Origin: Amia ocellicauda | Taxonomy: Eukaryota; Chordata; Actinopteri; Amiiformes; Amiidae | Reading direction: 5' to 3' | NCBI RefSeq assembly: GCF_036373705.1 | Contig: NW_027102660.1 | Coordinates: 908,358-972,357, forward strand | Length of the DNA stretch: 64,000 nucleotides | Shown here: positions 19,886 through 32,410 of the stretch, one piece after another | Position numbering within the stretch: position 1 is the first letter of the stretch | How the letters are laid out: each line of letters begins with the position of its first letter | Notes under the pieces: generated by a model | What the model saw: the letters and a program-made list of their open reading frames with translations, nothing else | Databases searched by the model: none | What the model was told of the DNA's origin: nothing | Position numbers and translations under genes: made by a program

Positions 19886-20954
19886 AAGGCAGAGTGGTAT
19901 AATCAGTCTTCAACACTCTTTTATTGTACACCACCCTGAACCGTTTGTTTAGTGATCTATTTTCCAACGTGTACCCCTTTTTATTGCGATAGATCTGATT
20001 TCCGGCTGTAATAATCTCACGAGGAGGCGCGTCTTTCTCGGTTACAAAACTTTCTACCAGGGTCTTCAGAGACTTGATGTTAATGAGCTTGTTGTTACAA
20101 TGGTTCAGAGTGAAACCCTTAACTTTCATACAGGTCTTACCCGCAGCCGTTCTGTATGCGTCTTAGGACCCCCTGAAACAAACTCCACTATGTGGTCCTG
20201 AGGATCTAGTTCGCTCGTTAACTCCCCAAGGTAGTCCCCGAGGGGAGGGACCCAATCCCCTGGCCTGGTGACAAAGATTACAGAGTCAGTATCATGATAG
20301 AGCGTGCGTTCCTGCAACTGATCCATTAAGTTGTACAGTTCAAGCCGGGCGTAAGCCGTGGTAAAAACCGCTATGAAAACATTAACGTTCCCCTGTTTGG
20401 TGGGGAAATCTTTAGGGGCCCTCCACTGGACCTGTGCCACGTGGTCATTTAAGAATTGAAAGTGTGATACTGCATGTTGTTTGGAAAACATAAATTCTAT
20501 AAACTGTTCAGGGGTTTTAATCAAGGTTGTGTTTAGACAGTAATTTCTTTCCCCAAACTTACCCCACAGACTGTTTAAAATCAGTTTGGACATTTGTCTC
20601 TTGGCGGGGTTTACAGTTATGTTCCTGCAATTTGGTGATGTCTGAAAAGGCAACCATCTGTTGAGAGTTTAAGCCGGCCCTCTGATGAAGCATTAAAGCC
20701 TCTTGCAGAGCTTGGGGTTCAGGTATGTCGGGGGTGAGTAGTTTTATTAAACTGTAAGCAAAACAGAGCTTATTGTCCCCACTGGAACTCACCACTAATT
20801 GCCTGAGCTTGGTCCTAATTATGTCGTTCTTCAAGCATTTCGACAGTCTTCTAAGCGCCCCACCCTCAGGGTTACGAACCACATTCATTACCAGAGACAG
20901 ACTTTCATCAGCTAAGATGGCTGCGTTTCTTTGCAATAACGCTTCGATTTTAGC
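19875..20954 (-). pseudogene. POLB: Protein-primed DNA polymerase B, copy 2 (2.3-kb internal deletion)
   Basis: Keeps motif B, motif C and the C-terminus plus the start of the core region, but about 2.3 kb (exonuclease domain, motif A) is deleted at about 20632, with a few unmatched bases at the joint. A 4-nt deletion at about 20160, shared with copy 4, also shifts the C-terminal frame. Confidence 0.85.
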
Positions 20955-21730
20955 CAGACATCTAAATTATCTCCACTCAGCATTACAGATAGGTTGCTAA
21001 ACAAATCATCCCCTCTGAGTTCTAACTGTACAACATCTCGAGGTCTGACCCTTTCAGCAACCTGTTCAAGCATTTTCTGCAAGGCCTCGTGTATGTTGAC
21101 AAATATTTCTGCATAATTGTCACAATTTAAAAGTTCTGCAAAATTAAAACGCTGAATCATTTCAAAATTGTTATAGGCCGGTCTATCTATAATCACGGGA
21201 TCACTGGTACTCTTGGACACATCATCATTTTGAACAAAGCCTTCACCCCCTACATTCTCACAGAGCATGTCCTCCACAGCCTTATCAGTCTCAGAACCCT
21301 CCACATTCCGAACACCCCCACTGCTGACATCTACAAAACCCCCTTTTTGAGGAGGCTCATTGAAAGCCTGTAAAAGTCCTTCAAAGATATCCAACCGGTT
21401 AATGTCAAGACCCTCCTCTATAGTGATGGCTGCTTCTGCCGCCATCCTGTGTTCTAATTGTTTCAAATCATTTATAATAGGGGCAGAATTTGGTCGGGGT
21501 AGCTCCTCCAAAGACTCCACCATTTCAAACAAATCGGGGTGAACTAGGGGGTGAACCTCTATAAGCGCTACCGGTGGGAGGTGGTTATTTAGATCATTGA
21601 CCATCTGTAACAGGTCGGGGTTCACCGGTAAGTCTGTTAATTCACATTCTATCGGTGGTAATTGGGGGTTATTTAAATCATTTATCATTTGTAATAGTTC
21701 CAGGTTCATTGGGACTTCAGAGGAGTTCAC
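20912..21730 (-). pseudogene. POLB: Polymerase N-terminal segment (out of frame), copy 2
   Basis: 272 open codons (GTG start; ATG at codon 8) with the three ~27-residue repeats and the polymerase-like N-terminal segment. Leaves the main polymerase frame near 20954 as in all copies. Confidence 0.6.
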
Positions 21731-21892
21731 AACAGGGCCGGGGATGTTCTCTCGGGAAGGTCTTTTTGGGGCCCTAGCTTGTTCATAATCCTTTAGTTTG
21801 TGAGTTCTTTTACCAAGTCAGGACATTTTTTAATTTATTTTTTATTTTTCCAACAACCCACAATAGTAAGGCGTTTTGTGTCTATTAAAACA

Positions 21893-23933
21893 TTAAATAC
21901 GGTACAATTCGTTAGTAAGGGTATTAATAAGGGTGTTTTGGCTCTCTATCACCAGGTTTTGCCCCACTAACACAAGTCTTTGATTTTGTAACAAAGTATG
22001 TAGCAACTCATGCCGACCTTCAGGAAGTAGCTCCGGGGGCTGGTGGCCTGGCTCAGCTTCAAAGGATGGTCGCTCCGGTAAATCTCGGTCGAAGGAGGCA
22101 AGGAGCGAGTGTATACTCATGGACGGAGACCAAGAAGGCCTTTGCGGTGACACCCTGGCCAAGCGCGGGGTTACTGTTCCGCGTTTCGGTAGCCAAGAAA
22201 CGGGTCTGGGGGGACGATGTTGAAACTAGGCCGTCGTTGGGTGGTGTGTCAGCCCTGACTGACGGCGACCCCTGAGGTTGTTGGATGCCTGTATTTGTTC
22301 CGCCCGACAATGCGGCGGGCTGAATCTGGGGTGTTGAATTACCCCCAGAAGGCTGTGGCCTGAGTAGATGTTGGGGGGTCTCCAAGACCACCGTGGGGGA
22401 TCCTCTCGGTGATCTCACCGGGAAAGATGTTTGATCCCACTTAGACGGGGTAATTGTCCTCAATAGCTCATTCACAGAATGACTATCCCAAGAGTCTTGG
22501 GAAGAATAAAAATATACATTACATTTACATCTTTAAACGGCGACAGAAATCAAACTTAAAACAACATGTCCAGGACATTCAAAACCTTTAGCTTTTTTAG
22601 ACCTTTGAAAATAGCCTTAGACATTCACTACAACGCCTTATTATTTACAGACAATATATTTATTAGGACTTGATAATAAATTTAAAACAGAGAAGCCGCT
22701 GTAAATAAACTGTTTCTTAAATGTTTCTTTAAAAACTGTAATATTGTTAATAAAACACACACACACACAACAACATTTCATTTTTAAACGAACCTTCCAA
22801 GTGTAAACGCTTCCTGATCCCGGGACTTCCTGTTTCACAAACGTTTTCACGATCTGTTTAAATATTAAATACAATGAACACCTTCAAGCCTTTTCCTACA
22901 ACCACTTTAAAACAGAAGTATAATAGCGGGAGATAAGCCAAACAACTTACTAAACCCTTTCGGACGGCTTTACTTCCTAACCAGACGGTACGGCAATCGG
23001 TCATTTCTAAACACGTTCCCCAGAAACAAGCATAGACCTGTCCGGACTTCTAAAGATCTTTCCCAGAACCCCCCGCCCTACAGGAAACGGTCACCCATCG
23101 CTTAAATATTAGCCCTCAACGGGCAAACAAAGCCCTTTTAAAAACATTAAAGTTTGAAAGATCTTACTTACCTCCACAGAATAATCGTTTCTTATGTTTT
23201 TCGGCTGGTTTAGCTTTTTGCACCGCTGTGAAGGTAAGAGACATGTTTAACCTTTAACCACACCGCTTTATAAAAAGCTTTAACCTCTTACAGGCTGCAG
23301 ATATATACTCACAGCTATCAGATACCGGGGCTGACGGCCTTTCAGATTCTTGAAAGGTTACGGTTCTCGAAGGTAAAACGAAACAAGCCCTCGATGTGGA
23401 AGGCCTTTCGTTGTCTCGAACCACGTTTCTTAATACTGTTAGACAGGATAATTTTTTTAAATTAACAAAACTGGACTCAAACATCTTACAGAAACGTTAT
23501 ACAAACAAACAGGGGTTTAGTTCTTACCCGGTCGGCAGACAGCCTGTCTAGGGACAACCACTTCTCTTGGTCGATCCTCGGAGACATTAATCACAGGCCT
23601 TTCGATAGTTTCTGTGTAATTAAAGAGACCGGCATTAATATATATTAAAACGTTTTCATAACTCTAATGAGCCGCTTCAAACCACACACACCCATGCATA
23701 AGAACCCATGAGCGCAAACACAAAAATCTTACCGTCGTTGTTCCAGATGATCTCCTCAGCGTTGGGAATTAACTCCTGTTGACTGGCTGAAAAATTATTT
23801 TACAGAACTTAAAACAGATGTTATAGCCTTATTTACAATACATGCACACAACACGCTCTGAGTCAATGAAAAGAATCTGAAGACTTGCCTAAAAACTCGT
23901 TTAAATCGAATCGCTGATGTTGTTTCCGGACAT
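21893..23933 (-). pseudogene. Spliced accessory gene, copy 2 (broken)
   Basis: Exons correspond to 23933-23889, 23786-23733, 23611-23528, 23435-23313, 23225-23172 and 22495-21893. All splice dinucleotides are kept (intron 1 GC-AG). Exon 1 has a 1-nt deletion, shared with copy 4, and exon 6 a 1-nt insertion near 22171, so no full frame remains. Confidence 0.55.
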
Positions 23934-24508
23934 TGTTGATCTTTAGTCTTAAATCGAAAGGTCAGTATGAGTCTGTCGAGCTGAAGACCAGACCCTCATA
24001 CTTATACTGATGGCCACATGCCGGATCTGCTTGTAAGGCATTGTTCTGGTCTGGCCTTTGTGCCGCCCTGTTACCAATTAACATATCAAAACCAACCAAT
24101 AAAATGACACTGCATCAAATTTCAAATAGAAACCAAGATGGAGACGATCTCTCTCCTCTCTACTCTAAACTTTTATTAGAACCTTTTGGTCTCTCAAAAA
24201 AACATTTTTAAACATCAAGACCTATAGTCAACAACCACTAAGAATATTTCAGGCCTTTATAAGCACTAAAAAACAACCTGAGCCTAGAAAATAACTATAA
24301 AGATCAAAAATAACTAGCGCTTTTACAGTGATTTTTTTTTTTTTTTTATAGCGATGCTTTGTTTGGTATTAAACAAGTCACAAACTACTCAGAACAGCGT
24401 TTATCCCCGCAAAAGATATATTTGGGTTTATTTTACAAAGCTTATAAATTATATAGGTTAAAAGTATTCTGAATGTTTTGATATCACACGCCATACCAAC
24501 TGTTGTCT
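23934..24508. other. Right arm of copy 2 with promoter of the spliced gene
   Basis: Contains the TATA-like box and CCAAT boxes upstream of 23933 on the minus strand, then AT-rich sequence without genes, and the junction with the tRNA module at 24508. Confidence 0.45.
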
Positions 24509-24807
24509 TCTACACCTTACGGTAGCAACAAATCTAACTACTGCTTTACTTTAACAATAATAATGACGGCGACCACGATGACAACAAGAACAACAACAAC
24601 AAGAACAACAACAACAACAACATCATCATCATCATCATCATCAGATTTTAATTAAAAGTGCCTACACCAGCGTTTACAATTTCAACCTGTCGACGGACGG
24701 ACGCTCTGAGTGCATCGATTGCGGGCACTCCAATGAAGAAAAGACACCCACCGCCTCCGGGGAACCACGAGGGCAAGAATGACGAAAAGGGCCAGCCCAC
24801 AGTAGGC

Positions 24808-24880
24808 TGTTTCCGCCCGGTTTCGAACCGGGGACCTTTCGCGCGTTAGGCGAACGTGATAACAGCTACACTACGGAAAC
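24808..24880 (-). tRNA. tRNA-Val(AAC)-like, D-loop altered
   Basis: Acceptor, anticodon and T arms are intact with anticodon AAC, but the conserved GG of the D-loop and A box is changed (GCTGTTA instead of GCGGTTA), which may reduce transcription and tertiary folding. Confidence 0.75.
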
Positions 24881-25751
24881 TGACACCGCTGCCTCTTGCT
24901 TCAAATGGTTACCGTTAAAGCCTGCTGGTAAAACGGGCTCAGGTGTTTCAGGTCGGCTAGGCTGTGAGATGGCGTCTGAAGTGCGGCGAAAGGATGCCAT
25001 TTTCACTGACCTGTTTGGCATTGCTAAAGGGCACATCAGGACACTTCGGAAACTCTTTTAAAGGCAGGACGCCCTGCGCTCTGACAGTGCCTGCACTTAA
25101 CCCAACAAGGTGATGCTGAATGGCTTGTTCAAACGTCTGGTGGTCTTCCTTCACCACCAGACTATCAGAGCTATTGTGCCTTCTACACCTTACGGTAGCA
25201 ACAAATCTAACTACTGCTTTACTTTAACATTAATAATGACGGCGACTACGACGACAACAAGAATAACAACAACAACATCATCATCATCAGATTTTAATTA
25301 AAAGTGGCTACACCAGCGTTTACAATTTCAACCTGTCGATGGACGAACGCTCTGAGTGCACCGATTTCGGGACACTTCGGAAACTCTTTCAAAGGCAGGA
25401 CGACCTGCGCTCTGACAGTGCCTGCGTTTAGCCCTACAAGGTGATGCTGAATGGCTTGTTCAAACGGCTGGTGGTCTTCCGTCACCACCAGACTATCAGA
25501 GCTATACTGCGCCTTCAACTACATAAGAGTAACAGCAATGTCGCCGATCCTGCTACGGTCGTATTGTAACGCAACAACATGTATCGATTTTAAAAGTGTC
25601 AGTTCCAGTGCCTCGCAAAGCTACCCTTCTGCGATCGTTTGTTCTCAAGGTCAGGATTTCTTGCCACTCCGAGGAAGAGAAAACGACGGCCGGCCTTGGG
25701 GCAGAGAGATGGCGACGGGTAACACGGCACTGGCACGCGTGCACCGCGGGT

Positions 25752-25824
25752 TGTTTCCGCACGGTTTCGAACCAGGGACCTTTCGCGTGTGAGGCGAACG
25801 TGATAGCCACTACACTACGGAAAC
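25752..25824 (-). tRNA. tRNA-Val(CAC)-like, T-stem mutated
   Basis: Anticodon CAC and acceptor stem intact; changes on both sides of the T-stem leave a mismatch. Probably a weak gene or pseudogene. Confidence 0.7.
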
Positions 25825-26485
25825 CGACCCGTCCTGGTGTTTCAAATGGCTCCCATCGAAGCCGGCTGGTAAAACGCGCACAGGGGTTTCCCGTGGGCCA
25901 GCATGTGAGATAAAGGTTTCTATTTTCACTGACCTATTTTGCATTGCTCAAGGGCACATCAGGACACTTTGGAAACTCTTTCAAAGGAAGAACGCCCTGA
26001 GCTATGACAAGACTTACACTTACCCCAACAAGGTGATGCTCAATGGCTTGTTCAAACAGCTGCTGCTCGTCTTGTGCCACCATCAGACAATCACAAAGCT
26101 ATTGTGCCTTCTACACCTTACGGTAGCAACAAATCTAACTACTGCTTTACTTTAACAATAATAATGACGGCGACCACGACGACAACAAGAAAAACAAGAA
26201 CAACAACAACAACAAGAACAAGAACAACAACATCATCATCATCATCATCATCATATTTCAATTAAAAGTGGCTACACCAGCGTTTACAATTTCAACCTGT
26301 CGACGGACGGACGCTCTGAGTGCACCAATTTCGGGACACTTAGGAAACTCTATCAAAGGCAGGTCGCCCTGCGCTCTGACAGTGCCTGCACTTAGCCCAA
26401 CAAGGTGATGCTGAATGGCTTGTTCAAACGGCTGGAGGTCCTCCGTCACCACCAGACTATCAGAGCTATACTGCGCCTTCAACTA

Positions 26486-26491
26486 CATAAG
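26486..26491. repeat. Target-site duplication, left side of copy 3
   Basis: CATAAG directly before the left TIR; matches 42506-42511 on the other side. Confidence 0.9.
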
Positions 26492-26676
26492 AGTAGATAG
26501 TAGGGGTTTTTGGGCGCGGCCTATTTTGTTATGACGTATGCCCTAAGCTTATTAATATTCCTACGTCATAATTGGGGGGCGTGATTTTAGGTAGAGTTAT
26601 TTCCTTAATTATTCCTACGTCATATCCGTCAGAAAGTGTGCACCCATAAAACCCTGAACAACAAGGCCACCCATAA
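26492..26676. repeat. Left terminal inverted repeat, copy 3
   Basis: 185 bp, near-perfect inverse of 42321-42505. Contains three CRE/ATF-like sites: TGACGTA at 26532, TACGTCA at 26562 and at 26616. The termini read AGTAG...CTACT. Confidence 0.93.
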
Positions 26677-26794
26677 ATACCCCCACCCCTCTGAAGGCAA
26701 TGCCCCGAAACTCTCCTCTCTATTTAAGAACCCGCGCTTCTTTTAGGCAATACCTCTTTAATTCTCAGCTTCTGAAACATCCCGCTTCTTCAAC
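26677..26794 (+). promoter_or_regulatory. Promoter of gene A, copy 3
   Basis: TATTTAAG at 26721-26728, 67 bases before the ATG. Confidence 0.5.
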
Positions 26795-27199
26795 ATGTCC
26801 AGCGACATCAACATGAAACCCCGCAAGAAACAATCCCGGGCAAGGGTTCCTGTACTCACCAATTTGAAGATTGAACGCTCCTGGGTGTTGTTCTGGGGGG
26901 CTCGACGGGGTAACCGCTTTAAAAGGGATCCCAGCTATGTTGGAGTGGAGCTTCTTGCTTTGGGAGAGAAGGAGGGTACGTTGGAACCTTTTGAGACGGT
27001 AATTGAATACTCTTATGAGGACTGGTTGAAGGTGATGGCCTGGAGAGATCTGGGGCTTGTGGATAAGACTCTAGAAGGCTTGCAAGAGGGTCCAAGAGAA
27101 TGCGAAATGGAGTCTCCGACTCAGGGTTTTGAAAGGTGTGAATGGGAAAGCTTGCAGAACTACGACAGACGACGTGTGGGGTTTTGGAGGGGGGTCTGA
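26795..27199 (+). pseudogene. Accessory gene A, copy 3 (C-terminal deletion)
   Basis: First ~126 residues match copy 4, then a deletion of about 280 nt gives an unrelated 8-residue tail. Copy 5 has exactly the same deletion. Confidence 0.75.
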
Positions 27200-27202
27200 C
27201 GG

Positions 27203-27302
27203 CTCAGGGGCTACTCTCTTCTAAGAGGGCGGTGTGTCGTGACGTAGTGAAGAGATAGGATAAAAGGTGCAACAATTCATTCATGGTTTAAAATTAAAGA
27301 GA
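27203..27302 (+). promoter_or_regulatory. Promoter of gene B, copy 3
   Basis: CRE-like TGACGTAG at about 27240 and TATA-like GATAAAAG at about 27259-27266, then the leader to the ATG at 27303. Confidence 0.45.
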
Positions 27303-28151
27303 ATGTCTTACCCGAAAGCTGCGGACGTCGACAGGCTCTACAGGCCTCTTCAAACCCGGGATCACCCCTGGTTCTATTCCCCAGATTTTGTATACACTCT
27401 GGAACCCTTTGACTGTGGTTACTCTCCAAGACCTCAGACCCCGGTCCCTCAGGACGAAACAACATGCGGTGCGATGGATGTCCAAATGAGTCTCGGGGAT
27501 CCCCAGCCTCTGGAGCTCATGGAGGGCCTCGATTTTGCCGAATTGTCTACCGTCTGTGCGTCTCAGGAGGGGGTCAGTCCAATGGATGGAGAAACACCCC
27601 ACAAACCACCAGGCGACCCAATGAGCATCGGACTGTCCCGGGGGCGTGATGAAGACGCAGGATTCTTGCCCGGGGTATGTGACCAAGTAAGCAGAGTGGT
27701 TAAAAGCACCCTGGTGTATATTCTGAGTGCTCTCATCGACCGAGCTCTGAAAGAAGTCTGTCGGGGGTGTGAAGTGAATCACCCCAGTCAGTTGAGACAC
27801 AGTTGTTTGTTTGAACCAGACCGTTACTATTTCCTGTTCTATTTCAACGTGTTTTACAGAAGACTGAACAAACCGTGGCTGAAACCGGCACTAATCAAGG
27901 CGCTCTCTTACTCCCACATACATGTCACTGTGGGACAAGTCCAGAAAATCATAGATGAGATTTTGCTGGAGCTGAAAAAGGAGCCGTTTATAATAGAGAA
28001 ACTTGGGCAGCTGCTCAATGACCTGGATGAGCCGAGTAGAAAAACCGCTGGCAAGCTAAAAGCTTATTTCTTCCGTAAAGAAGTTAAAGCTGGGGGCAGC
28101 GACGAAGAATTCGACATCTACGCCACTGATTCAGACTCTGACCTGAACTAA
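27303..28151 (+). CDS. Accessory gene B with Cys/His motif, copy 3
   Basis: Intact 282 aa. Shares FLPG with copy 5 where copies 2 and 4 have FMPG, and other silent markers, tying this left arm to copy 5. The Cys/His motif is unchanged. Confidence 0.8.
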   Translation: MSYPKAADVDRLYRPLQTRDHPWFYSPDFVYTLEPFDCGYSPRPQTPVPQDETTCGAMDVQMSLGDPQPLELMEGLDFAELSTVCASQEGVSPMDGETPHKPPGDPMSIGLSRGRDEDAGFLPGVCDQVSRVVKSTLVYILSALIDRALKEVCRGCEVNHPSQLRHSCLFEPDRYYFLFYFNVFYRRLNKPWLKPALIKALSYSHIHVTVGQVQKIIDEILLELKKEPFIIEKLGQLLNDLDEPSRKTAGKLKAYFFRKEVKAGGSDEEFDIYATDSDSDLN

Positions 28152-28163
28152 GGGACTTTGAAC

Positions 28164-28556
28164 ATGGGGAATGTTCTGGACTGCTTCTGCAACTGGTTCT
28201 GTCATCAACACTCAGCAGCTAACCTGAGAGCGCTATTACACCATGTGCTTGACAGAAAAGTAGCCAACGCGAGCCTTTTCTCTACAGATTTAACCATCGA
28301 TGAGGATCAACTTTCAAACCTGGAAAAGTGAATGGCTGCTGTAACAAAGACCGGGGGGTACGAACACTGGGATGAAGGGCTCAAGGGGGCCAAGAATGAT
28401 ATTAGGCCATTTCATCAACATCTGTATGACCTTTTACTGAGCATGTTTAATACACCTCTGTTTACTTTTAAAATAGGTCATATTGTTGTTTTATTTACAT
28501 ATGTAACTGAGGTGTGTGCCTACAAGATAAAGAAACAGGTATATTTGTTGATATAG
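28164..28556 (+). pseudogene. Bcl-2-like (BH1-like) accessory gene, copy 3 (nonsense)
   Basis: Same length as the intact copy, but an in-frame TGA at about 28329-28331 stops it after residue 55, before the BH1-like segment. Confidence 0.65.
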
Positions 28557-28728
28557 ATCAAGTAACCAATCATCTGATTTCTTTTTGTCTGGACCGTAGA
28601 AAAAATTGTTGTGTATGTTATACTTTTCTCAAATGTCTAAAAAGGGGTATCTGCTCTCCTGAAGTTGAATAAAAAACCTTGTATAAAAACTTTGCGCATA
28701 GTGTGGGTCTGTGTGGTTATTTGACAGA

Positions 28729-29820
28729 ATGACTCGGCAAGCTCCCCAAATGCAGGAACTATACTACAACCCAGCCAAGATTGGGGGTTTGGCGGGTAAG
28801 AAGGGTTTTCAAAGAGGACTCGCTGAGGCCGGAGTGAAGGTTAATGATGTGGTTGTTTCAGAATGGTTACGGGAACAAGACGCCTATACCTTACATAAAC
28901 CTCTCAGGATTAACTTTAAAAGAAACCGCGTATATGCAACTGACATAGATTCACAATGGCAAATGGATCTAGTCGATATGTCAAATTTATCAAAACATAA
29001 CAATGGTCACAAATTGATGTTGATGTGTATCGATGTGTTATCAAAATATGCCTGGGCTCGCATTCTACATAATAAAACAGGTCGGGCGGTGACAAGGGCC
29101 TTTGAGGATATATTGTCCCAGGGTCGATGTCCTAAAAAACTGCAGACTGATAAAGGAAAAGAGTTTCTCAACAGAGAATTTCAGAATCTACTGAAGAGAC
29201 ACAAAATACATCATTTCACCACCGGTAATGAGCTTAGGGCATCGGTAGTGGAGAGGTTTAACCGCACCATAAAGACCAAAATGTGGAGATATTTTACAGC
29301 GGTCAACACGTTCAAGTATTTTGATAAAGTTCAGGATTTTATCGATGCTTACAACCAAGGGTATCACACCAGTATTAAAATGAAGCCTTTAGATGTTGAT
29401 CAAAGTAATTCTTTTAAGGTCTATAAAAAATTATACCGACCATTTATTAAGAAGGGAAAAACTACTTATTAGTTCAACATCGGTGATGTGGTTCGCGTTT
29501 CAAAGCTAAGGAGTACTTTTGCCAAAGGTTATGAACAAACATTTTCTGACGAATATTTTACAGTTACCGAACAGTTGGCTAGAGACCCCCCCGTGTACCG
29601 GTTAAAAGACTATGACAGGGAGGATATAGAAGGAACGTTTTACGAAGCCGAGTTACAAAAAATGATTGTGGGTAAAGACAGTGTATACAGAGTTGAAAAG
29701 ATATTAGCTGAAAAAACCCAGAACCGGAAAAAATATGTGTTGATGAAATGGCTTGGATGGCCTGAAAAGTTCAATAGTTGGGTCCCGGAACAACAGGTTT
29801 GCGATATTCAATCCTTATAA
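28729..29820 (+). pseudogene. INT: DDE integrase with chromodomain, copy 3 (nonsense)
   Basis: D80, D141 and E175 are present, but a Lys codon became TAG at 29470-29472, between catalytic core and chromodomain. The remainder is open to 29820. Confidence 0.9.
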
Positions 29821-29824
29821 CAAC

Positions 29825-30599
29825 ATGCCCGCGGGTGTGTTGGGGGCATTACTTTCGATTCTCAAGATGGAATCAGGAGGCTTCTACGTGACTCTACCCA
29901 GTAATGCCTCTCTCGATATATATCCTAAAAATGAAATATCCAGTTACACGGTACAATTTGGAAAATCTATAGATCTAAGGGGGTCGTGGGAAGTGGGGTT
30001 GGCGGAAATACAGTATCCTTACACTTGGGCTGTTTTACAAGATAAGGATGCCACCTTCGCCATTTTTGATGATGTTAAAAAGAGTCAATGGACATTCACG
30101 ATACAAGGAGGTTATTATGACAATGTGGATAAAATATTAGATGAGATGCATAAACAGTTCTCAGAAGGCACCCCCAACATCAAGCTATATTACAACCCTA
30201 TTAAAAACAGAGTGTACAAGGTGTCAAAACCAGGTATTAGCATTCAAACCAGCGGCCAACTGGGGCGTATATTTGGGTTCTATTCTGACACAGAGAGCAG
30301 GTTCTCAGAAGTGGTGGGGCGGCTTTTACACTCTTTATGTGTATACGGATATCATAACCCACCAGAGGGTCGGGGATAGTTATGTCCCCCTTTTGAGAAA
30401 TGTACTTATTAAAGGTAAAAGCAATGACATGGTCACAATTACTTATGACAAACCACACTACGTACCAGTCTCAAATACCCACTTTGACAACATCACGATC
30501 GAAGTAAAATCGGATCAGAATATCAACGTACCCTTCCGCTTCAGTAAAGTTAATGTCAAACTACATTTTCGACCCCTGAAACAGTTTGTACATTATTAA
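29825..30599 (+). pseudogene. Penton-like minor capsid protein, copy 3 (frameshifted)
   Basis: N-terminal 184 codons are open to 30379; the C-terminal part continues in the +1 frame to 30599. The only break is the shared frame change at the GGGG run near 30315. Confidence 0.82.
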
Positions 30600-30600
30600 A

Positions 30601-31091
30601 ATGGCTACCTCGAGGGGTTATGTAGATCCTAGCGCCTATGTGGATTATTACAAGATGCAAGATGGAACGGCTTGCCCGGTTTTGTAGGAGCCCCCACAAT
30701 GTATGGCGCCGGTCTAGGAGGACTCTTTCGTGGTCTCTTTAGAATGGCCATACCCCTGCTTAAGAGAGGCTTTGCTATAGCCAGACCCCACTTGAAATCA
30801 GCGGCTAAAAATATTGTTAGTGACGTGTTCACCAATGTTATGAACCGGCCAGCTAGCCATGAGCATCAGGAGGGTTCGGGTCTCATGGTAATGGCGAGGA
30901 GGGGGGGGTAAAAGAAGAAACAGCATGTGTCCACCAGGGGGCGACAAAGATCCGTGGCTAACAAAAAACGAAGAATCTCTCATTCTCCAACATATCGTGG
31001 AAACACTCGGAGAAGGAAGCAGCACAAGAAAAAACCTGCAAAAAGAAAGTCTCAAAGAAAGAAAAATAGAGCCTCAGGATACATCTTTTAA
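30601..31091 (+). pseudogene. pX/pVI-like core protein, copy 3 (frameshifted)
   Basis: A 1-nt loss near 30661 breaks the frame at residue ~21 and the G-run near 30904 has 8 instead of 7 residues. The Lys/Arg-rich 3' end is still recognisable. Confidence 0.7.
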
Positions 31092-31093
31092 AC

Positions 31094-32409
31094 ATGTCTT
31101 TTGTCCATCGGAAGAGTCTATCGGAAGAATGCGTCAAATCAGAACTGGATCTGTTTACAGTTCCATACACTCAAACGAGTATAGATAAGATCATATATGT
31201 AGAGATTCCCCCTCTTTCTGCAATTTCAGACACGGCCCCTCTGGAGTTTTTTATAGCTGGCAATGGCGAGGATTATATTGATTTGAATAACACATTTATT
31301 TTAATGAACTGTAAAGTGACTGATGAGGATGGCGATGCAATCGAGAAGACGACCAACGCTGGGGTCATCAATTACCCGGTGGCCACCATGTTTTCACAGG
31401 TGGATGTGACCCTGGGAGATCGGCTCATTAGTCAAAGCAGCAATACTTACCCCTATAGAGCCATGATGGAGTGTATACTTAATTATAGTGAGGAGACCCT
31501 AAGCAAACAGTTCAGCCCCGGCCTTTTCTTCAAAGACATCCCGGAAGCTATGGACGACAAGGATCCAGAGGGACTCAATAAGGGTTTGCAAAAAAGAACG
31601 GCCTTTTCAACAGAAGGGAGGACCTTTGAGCTAATGGGGCATATCCATGCAGACATATTTTTCCAAGAAAAACTCATGCTCAACGGGGTAGACATTAAAA
31701 TTAAAATGATCCGTAGTAAAAGTGCTTTTTGTCTGATGACCCCTGATACTGAAAAATATAAACTGACCATATTATCGGCCTCGCTGTTTGTGAAAAAAGT
31801 GTCCGTCTCCCCGGCGGTTAAACTAGGACACGCGCAGGCGTTAATGACGGCAAACACCAAGTACCCGATCGAAAGAGTCTATATGAAAGTCCACAGTATC
31901 CCCGCAGGGACACGGGTGATGAACCAGGAAAATCTGTTTCTAGGACAGCTCCCAAAACAGGTTATTATAGGTCTCGTGGATAATGATGCATTTACCGGGG
32001 TTTACAACAAGAACCCCTTTAACTTTAAACATTATAACGCGGAATTTATAGCGTTGTACGTCGATGGTGTGCAGGTTCCATCCAGACCTTTTCAACCTGA
32101 CTTTGAAAACGGCAATGCGGTTCGTGAATATGACAGTCTAGTACTGGCTACGGGTCGCCATCTCAAGGATCAAACTCCCGGCTGATCGATCGCCGGGAAT
32201 ACTGCAGCGGTTACACCCTGTACGGTTTCAACCTGACCCCTGACGAAGAGTGTGGACAACATTTTTCACAGATGAAGACGGGCAATATGCGTTTGGAGAT
32301 GCGTTTCAAGCAGCCTCTACCACGCACTGTAAATATGGTCGTGTATGCAGTGTTTGACAACATTATTGAGGTGAATCAGAGGAGAAACGTTATGTATGAT
32401 TATTATTAA
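31094..32409 (+). pseudogene. MCP: Major capsid protein, copy 3 (frameshifted)
   Basis: Open for 363 codons to 32185, where an inserted base at about 32177 causes a stop; the last ~75 codons continue in another frame to YDYY. A 6-nt insertion near the N-terminus adds two residues (Arg-Lys) after position 5. Confidence 0.88.
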
Positions 32410-32410
32410 A

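Larger units (their letters stand above)
11631..24508. mobile_element. Polinton/adintovirus-like element, copy 2
   Basis: Left end begins with the TIR directly after CATAAG (11625-11630). The right end is cut at the shared junction at 24508. Large private losses: about 225 bp between core protein and capsid genes, and about 2.3 kb within the polymerase, which explain the shorter length (12.9 kb). Confidence 0.92.
24509..26491. repeat. tRNA-Val repeat modules between copies 2 and 3
   Basis: Two half-modules with tRNA-Val(AAC)-like and tRNA-Val(CAC)-like genes, microsatellites at about 24590-24646, 25255-25290 and 26180-26256, and an uninterrupted viral target at 25522-25527. Confidence 0.75.
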
